Shown: positions 44,328 to 53,922, counted from the first letter of the stretch. The stretch is 64,000 nucleotides of DNA from Cloacibacterium normanense (GCF_002943105.1 NZ_PTPZ01000002.1:211582-275581); one strand, 5' to 3'. Translations and numbers: made by a program. Notes: a model not told the origin generated them from the letters alone.

Positions 44328-44997
44328 TGGTGTTATTCACAATTAAAACAATTTCGCCTTTCAGTGTTTTACTTTTTGAAAAAGCAATGAGTTCATCAAT
44401 GGTTCCGCGCTTGGTTTCCTCGAATTTTTTAGAGATTTCTCGGCTTAAACTTACTTTGGTATTTTCTCCGAAAAATTCTTTAATCTGTTCTAAAGTCGTA
44501 TTAATTTTATGCGGACTTTCGTATAAAACGATGGTTTTTTTCTCTTCAGCAAGTTGTTTTAGTTTGGTTTGTCTGCCTTTTTTTTGAGGTAAAAACCCTG
44601 CGAAATAAAAATCGTGATTCGGTAAACCCGAAACCACCAAAGCCGGAACAAAAGCAGTTGCTCCCGGCAAACAAATCATCTCCAAATCTTCATCCGCACA
44701 AGCTTTCCCAAGCAAATATCCAGGATCTGAAATTCCAGGAGTTCCTGCATCGGTAATAATGGCAATGCTTTGTCCAGATTTTAAATCTGCAATTACTTTT
44801 TCGGTTGCAGCGTGTTCATTATGAAGATGATACGATTTTAGAGGTTTAGAAATTTCGTAGTGCTTTAATAAAATTCCCGAAGTTCTGGTGTCTTCACAAA
44901 GGATATAATCTACTTCTTTCAGCACTTTTATCGCTCTGAAAGTCATGTCTTCTAGGTTTCCAATCGGTGTTGGAACAAAATATAGGATTCCGCTCAT
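44323..44997 (-). CDS. rsmI: 16S rRNA (cytidine-1402-2'-O)-methyltransferase
   Basis: RsmI 2'-O-methylates C1402 in the ribosomal P site using SAM. The 224-aa protein has the tetrapyrrole-methylase fold: LYFVPTPIGNLEDMTFRA (about 5-22), CEDTRTSGILL (about 34-44), IITDAGTPGISDPG (about 79-92) and LPGATAFVPALVVSGL (about 108-123). It is shorter than E. coli RsmI (286 aa) because the C-terminal HTH extension is absent, as in other Bacteroidota. It abuts the next upstream gene (1-bp gap). Confidence 0.93.
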   Translation of the reverse strand: MSGILYFVPTPIGNLEDMTFRAIKVLKEVDYILCEDTRTSGILLKHYEISKPLKSYHLHNEHAATEKVIADLKSGQSIAIITDAGTPGISDPGYLLGKACADEDLEMICLPGATAFVPALVVSGLPNHDFYFAGFLPQKKGRQTKLKQLAEEKKTIVLYESPHKINTTLEQIKEFFGENTKVSLSREISKKFEETKRGTIDELIAFSKSKTLKGEIVLIVNNTI

Positions 44998-44998
44998 T

Positions 44999-45553
44999 TT
45001 ATTTTTTTATCCAGCCTACTTTACTATCATTTTTCACATTCGGAAAAATATCATCTTTTGTTTTAGCAACTCCATCTAACCCAACAGAATAAAGTGAATA
45101 TTTATCTCCCAAATTTTCATAAATAAAGATATCTTTTTCACTTGAATTTAAGCCTTTTATGGGATCCTGAATATTAACAATAGTATCTCCATTTTGAAGC
45201 TGTTTTAAACTATCTGGATATTTTCCATTTTCTAACTTAAAATATTCAATATCTTTAACTAATTCATTAACTTGATATTGTGATAATTCTGCCCAACTTT
45301 CTCTTACTTTACTAGACTTTTCAATTCCGAAATACATGAAAGAATACACGAAAACGGTAAAAACCATGCATAAAACTCCGATAATAATTAGCTTTTTGTC
45401 TTTGTATTTAATTAATCCATAAAGAGTTAAACCAATTCCAACAAAAAAACCAACTAAAGGAATAAAACCTAATAAACCTAACAAATAAGGAGGTTTATTC
45501 ATTTCTTTTGAAACATTCTTTGGATTTGGATTTGCATTTTCAAATTCTAACAT
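44999..45553 (-). CDS. membrane protein with a GspG-like C-terminal domain
   Basis: This 184-aa protein has two transmembrane helices (about 22-46 and 54-74) and then a soluble domain. That domain contains VNELVKDIEYFKLENGKYPDSLKQL and SLYSVGLDGVAKTKDDI, the pattern of the type II secretion pseudopilin GspG C-terminal domain, including its Ca-site-like DGVAKTKDD. There is no pseudopilin prepilin signal and no other T2SS gene nearby, so the domain is probably reused here. It lies in a minus-strand run with rsmI and the Mur ligase. Confidence 0.65.
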   Translation of the reverse strand: MLEFENANPNPKNVSKEMNKPPYLLGLLGFIPLVGFFVGIGLTLYGLIKYKDKKLIIIGVLCMVFTVFVYSFMYFGIEKSSKVRESWAELSQYQVNELVKDIEYFKLENGKYPDSLKQLQNGDTIVNIQDPIKGLNSSEKDIFIYENLGDKYSLYSVGLDGVAKTKDDIFPNVKNDSKVGWIKK

Positions 45554-45562
45554 ATCAAAATT

Positions 45563-46930
45563 TTACAATTTCTCATACAAATCTTTACAAAATTCCTCCA
45601 AGCTAGGATCTCTCGCTCCCATCAACAATAAAACCGAATTTTCTGATAATGAAGGCTTTACCTTTTCTAAAAACTGATTTCTATCTTCTACAAAAAAAGC
45701 TTTTTTGCCTTTCGCTTTTATGTCTTCAATTAAATCATTCGCAGAAATATCTTTCACAGCGGTTCCGCCTGCGTAAAAAATTTCGCTCATCCAGATTTCA
45801 TCATTTTCACGAAGTGTATTCGAGATTTCTTCTACAAAATCTTGTCTCAAAAATCTTGTCGGTCCATAACCATGCGGTTGAAACCAAGCCACCACTTTTT
45901 CTGCCAAAGGTTGACAAGCCTTAATACTTGCTGCACATTTTGCAGGATTGTGAGCATAATCATCAATCACCCAAACTCCATTTTTTTGTCCTAAAATCTG
46001 ATGACGACGATAAATTCCTTCATATTTTGATAAACTTTCGGCACAAGTTTTTAAATCAACCCCAATTTGATTGGCTACCGCAACTGCAGCCGTAGCATTT
46101 TCTACAGTGTGCTGTCCGATTGCGTTCATTGTAAACTCTTGATTGTCAATTTTAAAGCTTAATTTAAAACCTTCTTGTTTGAAGTTTTTAGCTGTAAAAC
46201 CTGCCTCAGTTTCAAAACCGAAATCGTTATTTATATTCGCCGACAAATTTTTTGCTAATGCATTCGATTGATTTACAATAAATAAGCTATTCGTATTATT
46301 TTTAAAAATGGTAAAAAGTTCTATCAATTCATCAATTTCTTGATGGTCTTTATCTACGTTAAGTAAAAGTCCAATTTCTGGTTCGTATTGAACAACCGAA
46401 CCATCGCTTTCATCAGCTTCTATAATGAGCCAATCTCCTTTCCCAACGTAAGCATTGCCAATTTTTCCTTGTTTGATAATGCTCGTTAAACCCGCTCCAG
46501 AAATAATAGACGGTTCTAAACCTGCATCCAACAAAATTTGAAAAAGCATTGCCGAAGTGGTTGATTTTCCAGAAGTTCCCGCAACTGCAACCGTTTTTTT
46601 ACTTTTCGCAATCATAGCGAGAAGTTGACTTCTTTTAATAATCGGAATTCCTAATTCTTTGGCTTTTTTAACTTCGTAAACGGTGTCTTCAATCGCAGTA
46701 GAAACTACTACCAAATCGGTTTCAGCAGTAATTCCGCTTCCGTCTTGTAGAAAACACTTTATTCCTTCATTTTCAAGTTGTTCCTTAGTTTTATTGTATT
46801 CATCAGGATGAAAATATCTATCGCTTCCCGATACATTTTTGCCAATTCCTTGCAAGTATTGAGCAATTGCACTCATCCCAACTCCTGCAACTCCTATGAA
46901 AAAAGGATTTTTAAAATCTGAAATATTCAT
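45563..46930 (-). CDS. Mur ligase, MurC/Mpl type
   Basis: This ATP-dependent ligase has the MurC/Mpl domain order: an N-terminal UDP-binding Rossmann domain (GVAGVGMSAIAQYLQ, about 13-27), the P-loop AGTSGKST (about 117-124), IEADESDGS, and the C-terminal motif WVIDDYAHNPAKCAASI. The DDYAHNP motif and 455-aa length are closer to Mpl (recycling of murein tripeptide onto UDP-MurNAc) than to MurC of the dcw cluster, and no division genes are nearby. I cannot decide between MurC and Mpl. A repeat separates it from the next gene upstream. Confidence 0.8.
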   Translation of the reverse strand: MNISDFKNPFFIGVAGVGMSAIAQYLQGIGKNVSGSDRYFHPDEYNKTKEQLENEGIKCFLQDGSGITAETDLVVVSTAIEDTVYEVKKAKELGIPIIKRSQLLAMIAKSKKTVAVAGTSGKSTTSAMLFQILLDAGLEPSIISGAGLTSIIKQGKIGNAYVGKGDWLIIEADESDGSVVQYEPEIGLLLNVDKDHQEIDELIELFTIFKNNTNSLFIVNQSNALAKNLSANINNDFGFETEAGFTAKNFKQEGFKLSFKIDNQEFTMNAIGQHTVENATAAVAVANQIGVDLKTCAESLSKYEGIYRRHQILGQKNGVWVIDDYAHNPAKCAASIKACQPLAEKVVAWFQPHGYGPTRFLRQDFVEEISNTLRENDEIWMSEIFYAGGTAVKDISANDLIEDIKAKGKKAFFVEDRNQFLEKVKPSLSENSVLLLMGARDPSLEEFCKDLYEKL

Positions 46931-46939
46931 TATTTTTTA

Positions 46940-47008
46940 GTTGATGGTTAATGGTTGATGGTTGTTGGAATTCTTCTATCAACTAACAACCGCCAACAGA
47001 CAACCAAT
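46940..47008. repeat. intergenic element (GTTGATGGTTAATGG type)
   Basis: The left end is GTTGATGGTTAATGGTTGAT followed by GGTTGTTGG. The right end is TCAACTAACAACCGCCAACA followed by GACAACC, its inverted and degenerate counterpart. It fits the same design as the other word-repeat elements and resembles the left end of the one at 9086. Confidence 0.6.
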
Positions 47009-47009
47009 T

Positions 47010-48017
47010 TTACATAAATTTATTTTCTACTAAGCTCCACAATCTCTGTGCATATTCATCTACTTTTTCCCAGCCTTTTTCATAATAAACTTCGCTGAGA
47101 TATTCTTTTGCTTGTTCTAGAGTAGCATAAGAATTCAGACGATTCACCACTTGATTCAGTTCTACCTGACTTCCGTTAAAAAGAACTTTTGTAAAAGCAA
47201 TTCTGTCATTAATGTCTAACTTAAAATCTGGAAGTGTTTTTTCTGCTTCCATATAATCTGTAGGAAGATTAGTTTTCAGTAAACTTGGTGCTTTTTTCTC
47301 TTCTGGAAGATGAGTAACGTCTATTTTTTCTTGAATATGTTCTAAAGGATCATCATCAAAAAGGCTTTGAACAGTAGCTTTCAGTCCTTTAATATGCGCC
47401 AATTTAAATTTCTTCTCATGATGTTCTTTGGTTTCGTGATGAGATTCTTCTTGGTTCACGGTTTTTTCTTCAGAAGTTGGCTCAGATTTTTCTTCGTGAT
47501 GATGAACAGGAGCAGGAATATCTATAATTTTTCTTCTTTCTTCATGAAGCCTTTCTTCTTCATCTTTTTTCTCCATTTCTTCTTTAACCAAAGTAATCTC
47601 AGAAATTTCTTGCTCTTTTTCTTTTTCTATATTTTCAGCTAATTCATTGATATTCTGTTCTTTTTCAATAAAATATTCTTCGTCAAGTTTTTCTGCCACT
47701 GCATTTTCTTCAACTAAAGGTTCCTCTTCTAGTTCTTCTTCAATATCTACAACTGGTTGACTGAAATCATCTAATTTTTTAGTATCAATTTCAAAGTTTA
47801 TTACCTGTCTTTCAACATCTTGTTCTACATTTTCTTCGGCACGAATAACAGAAAGCATCTCTGAATAATTTTTAAAAGAAATAACCTTTTCCTGAAGTTC
47901 TGTGAAAACTCCTACTTCTGCTATAAAATCTTCTTCATTTGAAAAAGATGAAATCTTTGAAATCAATTCTTTAATTTCAGCGAATAATCTTTCTTGTGTT
48001 TCTTGTAATTTTTGCAT
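47010..48017 (-). CDS. acidic coiled-coil protein of unknown function
   Basis: This 335-aa protein starts at MQKLQETQERLFAEIKELIS; a longer frame crossing the divergent promoter is rejected. The N-terminus is helical. The middle (about 95-210) is a very acidic Glu/Lys low-complexity region with a His-rich patch (HHHEEKSEP). The last 75 residues form a conserved-looking module, KLDINDRIAFTKVLFNGSQV to WSLVENKFM, which I recall as the shared end of a Bacteroidota protein family without a known role. It is divergent from tdk. Confidence 0.65.
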   Translation of the reverse strand: MQKLQETQERLFAEIKELISKISSFSNEEDFIAEVGVFTELQEKVISFKNYSEMLSVIRAEENVEQDVERQVINFEIDTKKLDDFSQPVVDIEEELEEEPLVEENAVAEKLDEEYFIEKEQNINELAENIEKEKEQEISEITLVKEEMEKKDEEERLHEERRKIIDIPAPVHHHEEKSEPTSEEKTVNQEESHHETKEHHEKKFKLAHIKGLKATVQSLFDDDPLEHIQEKIDVTHLPEEKKAPSLLKTNLPTDYMEAEKTLPDFKLDINDRIAFTKVLFNGSQVELNQVVNRLNSYATLEQAKEYLSEVYYEKGWEKVDEYAQRLWSLVENKFM

Positions 48018-48076
48018 GGCAAATCTTTTAATTTTTGCGTAAATTTGAAACTTATTTATATCTGCTAATTTAGACA

Positions 48077-48661
48077 ATGTTTTTAGAAAATACAATAAAC
48101 CACTCAAAACAAAGTGGATGGATGGAAGTAATTTGTGGCTCAATGTTTTCGGGAAAAACCGAAGAACTGATTCGCAGATTGCGCAGAGCTGAAATGGCTG
48201 GACAAAAAGTAGAAATTTTCAAACCGAAGATAGATACTCGCTATGATGAGGAAGAAGTTGTTTCTCACAATCACAACAAAATTAGAAGTACTCCTGTAGA
48301 AAGTTCAAACGAAATTTTACTATTGGGTTCTACTTGTGATGTGGTAGGAATAGATGAAGCACAGTTTTTTGATGATGGAATTGTAGAAGTAGCTAATCAA
48401 TTGGCTAATAACGGAATACGAGTAGTAATTGCCGGTCTAGATATGGATTTCTTAGGAAGACCTTTCGGACCGATGCCTTTTTTAATGGCAACCGCAGAAT
48501 ACGTGACAAAAGTACACGCGATTTGTAAAACCACAGGAAACTTGGCCAACTATTCTATGAGAACTTCTAACAGCAAAGACTTGGTACAACTTGGGGAAAC
48601 CGATAGTTACGAAGCCGTAAGCAGAAGAATTTTTATAGACGAAGTTTTGAATAAAAAATAA
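48077..48661 (+). CDS. tdk: thymidine kinase
   Basis: Tdk phosphorylates thymidine with ATP in the salvage pathway. The 194-aa type II enzyme has the P-loop [16 protein letters not shown] (about 19-34), the Walker B segment [12 protein letters not shown] (about 89-100) and the lasso region [15 protein letters not shown] (about 148-162). The structural zinc site is degenerate: only one of the usual four Cys remains. This is common in Bacteroidota. Its stop codon overlaps the murF-alr start (TAATG). Confidence 0.94.
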   Translation: MFLENTINHSKQSGWMEVICGSMFSGKTEELIRRLRRAEMAGQKVEIFKPKIDTRYDEEEVVSHNHNKIRSTPVESSNEILLLGSTCDVVGIDEAQFFDDGIVEVANQLANNGIRVVIAGLDMDFLGRPFGPMPFLMATAEYVTKVHAICKTTGNLANYSMRTSNSKDLVQLGETDSYEAVSRRIFIDEVLNKK

Positions 48662-51108
48662 TGAATTACACCACAAAAGAAATAGCAGAAATTACTCAAT
48701 CTCAAATCATTGGGGATAAAAATCTGCAAATTCATCATATTGCTTTTGACAGCAGAAATATTTATTCTACCCTCAAAACCGCATTTATCGCCATCAATAC
48801 TCACAAAAATTCTGGTGAGAAATACATTTCGCAAGCGATAGAAAAAGGAATTAAAGTCATTATTTCGGAAAATTTTTATTCAGAATACGACGGAATTACA
48901 TGGATTATTGTAGAAAATTCTGTAAAATTTTTACAAGATTTAGCACATTATCATATTGAAAATCAACCTATTAAAACCATAGGAATTACGGGAAGTAACG
49001 GAAAAACCATCGTGAAAGAATGGTTATACCAATGTTTATGGAATGAATTTCCAACGGTGAAATCCCCAAAAAGTTTCAACTCACAGATTGGTTTACCTAT
49101 TTCTCTATTGCAAACTTCGGAAAAACATCAAGTAGGAATTTTCGAAGTGGGGATTTCTAAACCACAAGAAATGAAGACTTTAGAGGAAATTTTTTCTCCT
49201 AAAATTGGAATTTTGACTCACATTGGAACGGCGCACTCTTCTAATTTCGAAAATGAACTTCAACTGATTAAAGAAAAACTGATTCTTTTCAAAAATTCAG
49301 AAATTATTATCTATAATGGTGATAATGAGCAAGTTTGTAAAGAAATAAAAACACAATATTCTGATAAAAAACTGATTAGCTTTGGTCTAAAAGCTCATAA
49401 TGATGTAAAAATTGTCTGTGATTATAAAGATAGAAATCAAGAAATTTTAGTTCAATATTTCTCAGAAAAATTCAGTTTTCCTGCGAACCAAAGAGACGAA
49501 GCTACATTGACCAATGCTTTGGCTGTAATTTGTATTTTAAAAGAATTTGGTTTTACCAACGAAAAAATAGTTGAAAAAATCAACAATCTGAAAGCGGTAG
49601 AAATGCGCTTAGAAAGTGTAAATGGAGTTCGTAATAATTTGATTATCAATGACTCTTTTAACTTAGATTTAGACTCGCTCATTATTGCTTATCAGTTTAT
49701 TAATCAGTATAATAGAGAAGAAAAAACCTTAGTTCTTTCGGATATTTTTGATGTAAAAAATGACGATGTTTCGCTGTATCATAAAGTCGCAGAAATTACG
49801 AATCAGCAAAATTTCAAACAGATATTTTTAGTTGGCAATCAAATTTCTAGATTTCAAGAAAAATTTAATGCTAAAACATATACTTTTTCTACCACAAGAG
49901 AATTATTAGAAAGTCAACAGCTCAATTCCCTTGAAAATCAATTAATTCTACTGAAAGGAGCAAGAATTTTTGAATTTGAGAAAATAAAATCTCATTTAGA
50001 ACTTCAAAAACACGATACTGTTTTAGAAATAAATCTCAACGCTATTCTGCATAATATCAATGTTCATAAATCATTGCTAAAACCAGAAACCAAAATGTGT
50101 GCGATGGTAAAAGCCTATTCTTATGGTCTTGGCGGTTATGAAATTGCCGAATTTTTACAACATCATCATATTGATTATCTGGGAGTTGCATACGCGGATG
50201 AAGGCGTAGACCTTAGAAAAAATGGAATCACTACACCCATTTTGGTCATGAATCCTGAACAAGGCAGTTATGATGTAATCATAGATTATAATCTCGAGCC
50301 AGAAATTTACAGTTTAAGAGTATTAGAACTTTTTGCTAATCAATTGCAATTAAAGGGAATTCAGCAGAAATATCCTATTCATATCAAGGTAGAAACTGGG
50401 ATGCATCGTCTTGGTTTTAAGGAACATGAAATAGATGAATTGGTAGAAAATCTTAAAAAATACAATGTAAAAGTTGCCAGTATTTTTAGCCATCTTTCTT
50501 CTGCAGACGCTCCCGAAGAAGATGATTACACGATGGAGCAAATTCACACGTTCCAAAGAGTTTCTTCTAAAATTTCTGAAGCTTTGGGTTATCAACCCAT
50601 CAGACATATTTTAAATACTGCTGGAATTACCTATTATTCTGATTATCAGTTTGAAATGGTAAGAATTGGAATTGGAATGGTAGGAATTTCTGCCAATCCA
50701 AAAGTGAAAAAACAATTACAAAGTGCTGTAACTTTTAAAACCGTAATTTCACAAATTTCTGAGGTAAAACAAGGAGATTCAATAGGTTACAACAGAAAGT
50801 ACAAAGCAGAAAAAGACACCAGAATTGCTACTATTCCTGTAGGTTATGCAGACGGAATTCCAAGATTAATTGGTAATAAAAAAGGATTTGTAGGCATTCA
50901 AAACCAAAAAGTATCCATCGTAGGAAATATTTGCATGGATATGTTAATGGTTGATTTACAGAATATTAAAGCTAAAGAAGGAGATGAAGTGATTATTTTT
51001 AACGGTAATCCTACTTTGGAAGAATTCTCTGGATATTGCCAAACCATTCCTTATGAAGTGCTTACTTCTATTTCTAGAAGAGTCAAAAGAATCTACATAA
51101 AAGATTAA
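48661..51108 (+). CDS. murF-alr: fused MurF ligase-alanine racemase
   Basis: The 815-aa protein joins two cell-wall enzymes. Residues about 1-450 are MurF-like (GITGSNGKT, about 108-116; INDSFNLDLDSL, about 329-340), which adds D-Ala-D-Ala to UDP-MurNAc-tripeptide. Residues about 455-815 are a PLP alanine racemase: the Schiff-base Lys about 484 in MVKAYSYG, HIKVETGMHRLGF, and the catalytic Tyr about 710 in SIGYNRKY. The fusion supplies D-Ala to its own pathway and is typical of Bacteroidota. It overlaps tdk by one base (TAATG). Confidence 0.93.
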   Translation: MNYTTKEIAEITQSQIIGDKNLQIHHIAFDSRNIYSTLKTAFIAINTHKNSGEKYISQAIEKGIKVIISENFYSEYDGITWIIVENSVKFLQDLAHYHIENQPIKTIGITGSNGKTIVKEWLYQCLWNEFPTVKSPKSFNSQIGLPISLLQTSEKHQVGIFEVGISKPQEMKTLEEIFSPKIGILTHIGTAHSSNFENELQLIKEKLILFKNSEIIIYNGDNEQVCKEIKTQYSDKKLISFGLKAHNDVKIVCDYKDRNQEILVQYFSEKFSFPANQRDEATLTNALAVICILKEFGFTNEKIVEKINNLKAVEMRLESVNGVRNNLIINDSFNLDLDSLIIAYQFINQYNREEKTLVLSDIFDVKNDDVSLYHKVAEITNQQNFKQIFLVGNQISRFQEKFNAKTYTFSTTRELLESQQLNSLENQLILLKGARIFEFEKIKSHLELQKHDTVLEINLNAILHNINVHKSLLKPETKMCAMVKAYSYGLGGYEIAEFLQHHHIDYLGVAYADEGVDLRKNGITTPILVMNPEQGSYDVIIDYNLEPEIYSLRVLELFANQLQLKGIQQKYPIHIKVETGMHRLGFKEHEIDELVENLKKYNVKVASIFSHLSSADAPEEDDYTMEQIHTFQRVSSKISEALGYQPIRHILNTAGITYYSDYQFEMVRIGIGMVGISANPKVKKQLQSAVTFKTVISQISEVKQGDSIGYNRKYKAEKDTRIATIPVGYADGIPRLIGNKKGFVGIQNQKVSIVGNICMDMLMVDLQNIKAKEGDEVIIFNGNPTLEEFSGYCQTIPYEVLTSISRRVKRIYIKD

Positions 51109-51143
51109 AACACCACACCAAAACACCCAAATATTACTCACCA

Positions 51144-53300
51144 ATGAAAAAATTAATATTTTATATATTATTGATTTTATTCACTTTACATGCAAATGCT
51201 CAAGTGAAAGAAAATCTAAAAATTCCCAAAAATCCTAAAATTGGATTGTCGCTTTCTGGTGGCGGAGCAAAAGGATTTGCACATGTAGGCGTTCTAAAAG
51301 TGCTTGATTCTCTAGGTGTAAAAGTAGATTACATCTCTGGAACTAGTATGGGAGCGATTGTAGGCGGTTTATACGCTTCTGGTTACACCGGAAAAGATAT
51401 TGAAAAAATTATTTTAGACACCGATTTTTATAATTTGATTTCTAATCAAAATAACCGCGCCGAAAGTACTTTTTTCAATAAATCCGTTGATAAATATCTA
51501 CTAAAAGTTCCCATAAAAAATGGAAAAGCTACACTTCCCACTTCTATTTCTTCTGGGCAAAAGAATCTATACTTGCTCAAAGAATTATTCAAAAATGTAT
51601 CTAACATAAACGATTTCAGTAAGTTACCGATTCCATTCATGTGTGTAGCGACCAATTTAGAATCTGGAAAAATTAAAATTTTTGAAAACGGAGATCTCTC
51701 AGAATCTATTTTGGCAAGTTCTGCGTTTCCTTCATTGATGGATCCTGTGAAAATAGGCGATAGTATTTATGTAGACGGAGCAATGACGGTGAATTATCCT
51801 TCAGAATTTCTTAAGAAAAAAGGAATAGACATTGTAATCGGTGTAGATTTAAATCAAGGACTTAATAAAAGAGATAAAATTAACAGTATTGTAGATATTT
51901 TGAATCAAATCATTGATTTTGGAATTGTAGAAGAGACTAAGAATCAATTAAAATTTACAGATGTAAATATCAAGCCTAATCTTGAAGGTTTAGGAGTTAC
52001 CAGTTTTGATGATAAAGCCAAAATTCTAAAATCTGGCTACACAGAAGCGATGAAATATGTAGAAGTTTTTGATAAACTTCCTAAAAAAGTCTACGAATAT
52101 CTTAGAATTCCTATCAATCCTATTTATTCTAATATCTATAAAATTGATGCATTAGAATTAGAAAATAATAAAATTTACAGCAAATATTACGTACAAGGAA
52201 AAATGAGCCTTCTTATTCCTTCTGTACAAACCTATGGAAAGATTAATAAAATGGTAGACAAGCTCTACGCTACTAACAATTATAAAATCATTAATTACGA
52301 TATAATACAACGCGATAATAAGAACATTCTTAAACTTAATGTTAGCGAAGATGACACAAGGTTTTTCTTAAAATTCGGTCTGCATTATGATGAGATTTTC
52401 AAATCTGGATTATTGGCTAATATTACCATTAAAAGACTCGTTTTTAAGAACTCTAACATCTCTATAGATGGTGTTTTCGGGGATAAACCTAGATACTACA
52501 TCAATTATTTCATTGATAACGGTTATATTCCAGGATTTGGCTTCTATGCTTCTGGAATGAGTTTTGACTTAGAAAATGCGGAAGGAACTGCTGTTAATAA
52601 ATGGAATTGGTACAGAAATGAAGCGTTTATACAATCCATTTGGAAAGATAAATTTGCTTTTGGTCTAGGTTTAAGTCATGATAATTTTTCTACTACAGAA
52701 ATTATCACTAATGATGAAAAATTCGGGAATTATTTCAACCCTTTCATGTTTATGAGAGCGGATAATCAAGACAGTAAATCTTTCCCAAAAAGAGGATTTT
52801 ATACCAATATAGAAGCCAAAATTTACAATATTTTTGATGACGAACAGAATAAAAGAGCTTTCCAAATCAAAGCAGATTTAAGAGGAAATTTTCCTATCAC
52901 CAAATGGTTAACCTACCGCTTGTCTACTTTTTATGGAATTTCTATCAATCCTGTTAATGATTTTTACCAATATCATTTAGGTGGAGTTTTTGAACAAAGA
53001 ATCGTTAATTTTGTAAGATTTAACGGGTATAACCTTGGCGAAGAAAAAGGAAATAATATTTTTACGGTTTCCAATAACTTTCAGTTTAATTTTTACAGAA
53101 ATTTTTATGTGATTGCAGGAATTAATTCAGCCAATATTTTTGAAAACTTTGATGATTCTAAATTTCTTGATTTGAAATATAATTCAGCCGCAATTACACT
53201 AGGATACGACTCACCTTTTGGTCAGGTAAAACTTAATTACAGTCACGCATTTAAATCTAAACCTGGAATTTTCTCTGTTGTTCTTGGTCACTGGTTCTAA
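51144..53300 (+). CDS. patatin-like phospholipase with BamA-like barrel
   Basis: This 718-aa protein has a signal peptide (ending HANAQ) and a patatin domain (about 33-240) with the oxyanion loop GGGAKG (about 39-44), nucleophile elbow GTSMG (Ser about 68) and the catalytic Asp in VDGAMTVNYPSEFL (about 212). A POTRA-like linker (about 345-420) leads to a C-terminal beta barrel (SYDSPFG-like strands, ending FSVVLGHWF). The order is that of PlpD-type type Vd proteins, which display or release a phospholipase at the surface. In Bacteroidota the domain is usually kept attached. Confidence 0.88.
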   Translation: MKKLIFYILLILFTLHANAQVKENLKIPKNPKIGLSLSGGGAKGFAHVGVLKVLDSLGVKVDYISGTSMGAIVGGLYASGYTGKDIEKIILDTDFYNLISNQNNRAESTFFNKSVDKYLLKVPIKNGKATLPTSISSGQKNLYLLKELFKNVSNINDFSKLPIPFMCVATNLESGKIKIFENGDLSESILASSAFPSLMDPVKIGDSIYVDGAMTVNYPSEFLKKKGIDIVIGVDLNQGLNKRDKINSIVDILNQIIDFGIVEETKNQLKFTDVNIKPNLEGLGVTSFDDKAKILKSGYTEAMKYVEVFDKLPKKVYEYLRIPINPIYSNIYKIDALELENNKIYSKYYVQGKMSLLIPSVQTYGKINKMVDKLYATNNYKIINYDIIQRDNKNILKLNVSEDDTRFFLKFGLHYDEIFKSGLLANITIKRLVFKNSNISIDGVFGDKPRYYINYFIDNGYIPGFGFYASGMSFDLENAEGTAVNKWNWYRNEAFIQSIWKDKFAFGLGLSHDNFSTTEIITNDEKFGNYFNPFMFMRADNQDSKSFPKRGFYTNIEAKIYNIFDDEQNKRAFQIKADLRGNFPITKWLTYRLSTFYGISINPVNDFYQYHLGGVFEQRIVNFVRFNGYNLGEEKGNNIFTVSNNFQFNFYRNFYVIAGINSANIFENFDDSKFLDLKYNSAAITLGYDSPFGQVKLNYSHAFKSKPGIFSVVLGHWF

Positions 53301-53312
53301 AAATATAAATTA

Positions 53313-53723
53313 ATGATACATTTTTTTTACGAAAATATAGACGAAAATATAGACGAAAATCTTAAAAATTGGATAGAAAATATCATTATTTCCGAAGGAA
53401 AAAAACTCGGAGAAATCAATTATATTTTCTGTGATGATGAATATTTGCTCAAAATCAATCAAGATTTTCTAGACCATGATTATTATACAGACATCATTAC
53501 TTTCGACCAAGTTCGTGGAAAAACCATTTCAGGAGAGATTTTTGTATCTTTGCAGCGAATTAAGGACAATGCTAGTCTTATTTCAAAAAATTACGAAGAA
53601 GAAAAGAAAAGAGTAATTGCACATGGCATTCTTCACCTTTGTGGTTATAAAGATAAAACCGAAGAAGAACAAAAAACAATGCGTGCAAAAGAAGATTTTT
53701 ATTTGTCATTAAAAACAGAATAA
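53313..53723 (+). CDS. ybeY: endoribonuclease YbeY
   Basis: YbeY is a metal-dependent RNase of 16S rRNA 3' maturation and ribosome quality control. The 136-aa protein has the family's TDIITFD (about 63-69) and the metal motif HGILHLCGYKDK (about 108-119). In the classical form this is HxxxHxxxxxH; here the third ligand position is Asp, a variant I recall in Flavobacteriia. It is 12 bp after the patatin gene. Confidence 0.9.
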   Translation: MIHFFYENIDENIDENLKNWIENIIISEGKKLGEINYIFCDDEYLLKINQDFLDHDYYTDIITFDQVRGKTISGEIFVSLQRIKDNASLISKNYEEEKKRVIAHGILHLCGYKDKTEEEQKTMRAKEDFYLSLKTE

Positions 53724-53732
53724 AATTTTCAG

Positions 53733-53832
53733 AAGCCATTCCCGCTTTCCGCACTCGCTTTTTATATTTTCCAGACGCTTTTTGTCCATACAAAAAATAT
53801 AAAAAGAGCTCAAAAAAATGCTATAATCGGGA
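53733..53832 (-). repeat. GC-rich REP-like intergenic palindrome (copy 2, inverted)
   Basis: On the minus strand the element reads TAGTCCCGATTATAGC ... GCGGAAAGCGGGAATGG. It matches in order the motif words of the element at 1880-1972 (CCCCGAGTTGAGCGG ... GGGAGCGGAACGAGG). Its central stem is 14 bp (GCTTTTTATATTTT / AAAATATAAAAAG-AGC). It sits between ybeY and the first parS site. Confidence 0.7.
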
Positions 53833-53869
53833 CTAATTATACTCCGTAATTTGTAGAAAATTTATACAA

Positions 53870-53885
53870 TGTTTCACGTGAAACA
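53870..53885. promoter_or_regulatory. parS centromere site 1
   Basis: TGTTTCACGTGAAACA is a perfect 16-bp palindrome identical to the bacterial ParB-binding parS consensus, extended to 20 bp by flanking AA/TT. It lies 38 bp before mnmG. In most bacteria parS sites cluster near the replication origin. Confidence 0.9.
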
Positions 53886-53922
53886 TTTGAAAAATAGAAA
53901 ATTTATAAATAAATAGATATAA

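Noticed and set aside
48018-48143. 42-codon N-terminal extension of the acidic protein upstream of tdk
   Set aside because: It overlaps the tdk coding region on the other strand and the shared promoter; the MQKLQETQERL start fits better.
53821-53870. Rho-independent terminator after ybeY within the REP element
   Set aside because: The 14-bp stem is not followed by a T run on the plus strand; classed as a repeat only.
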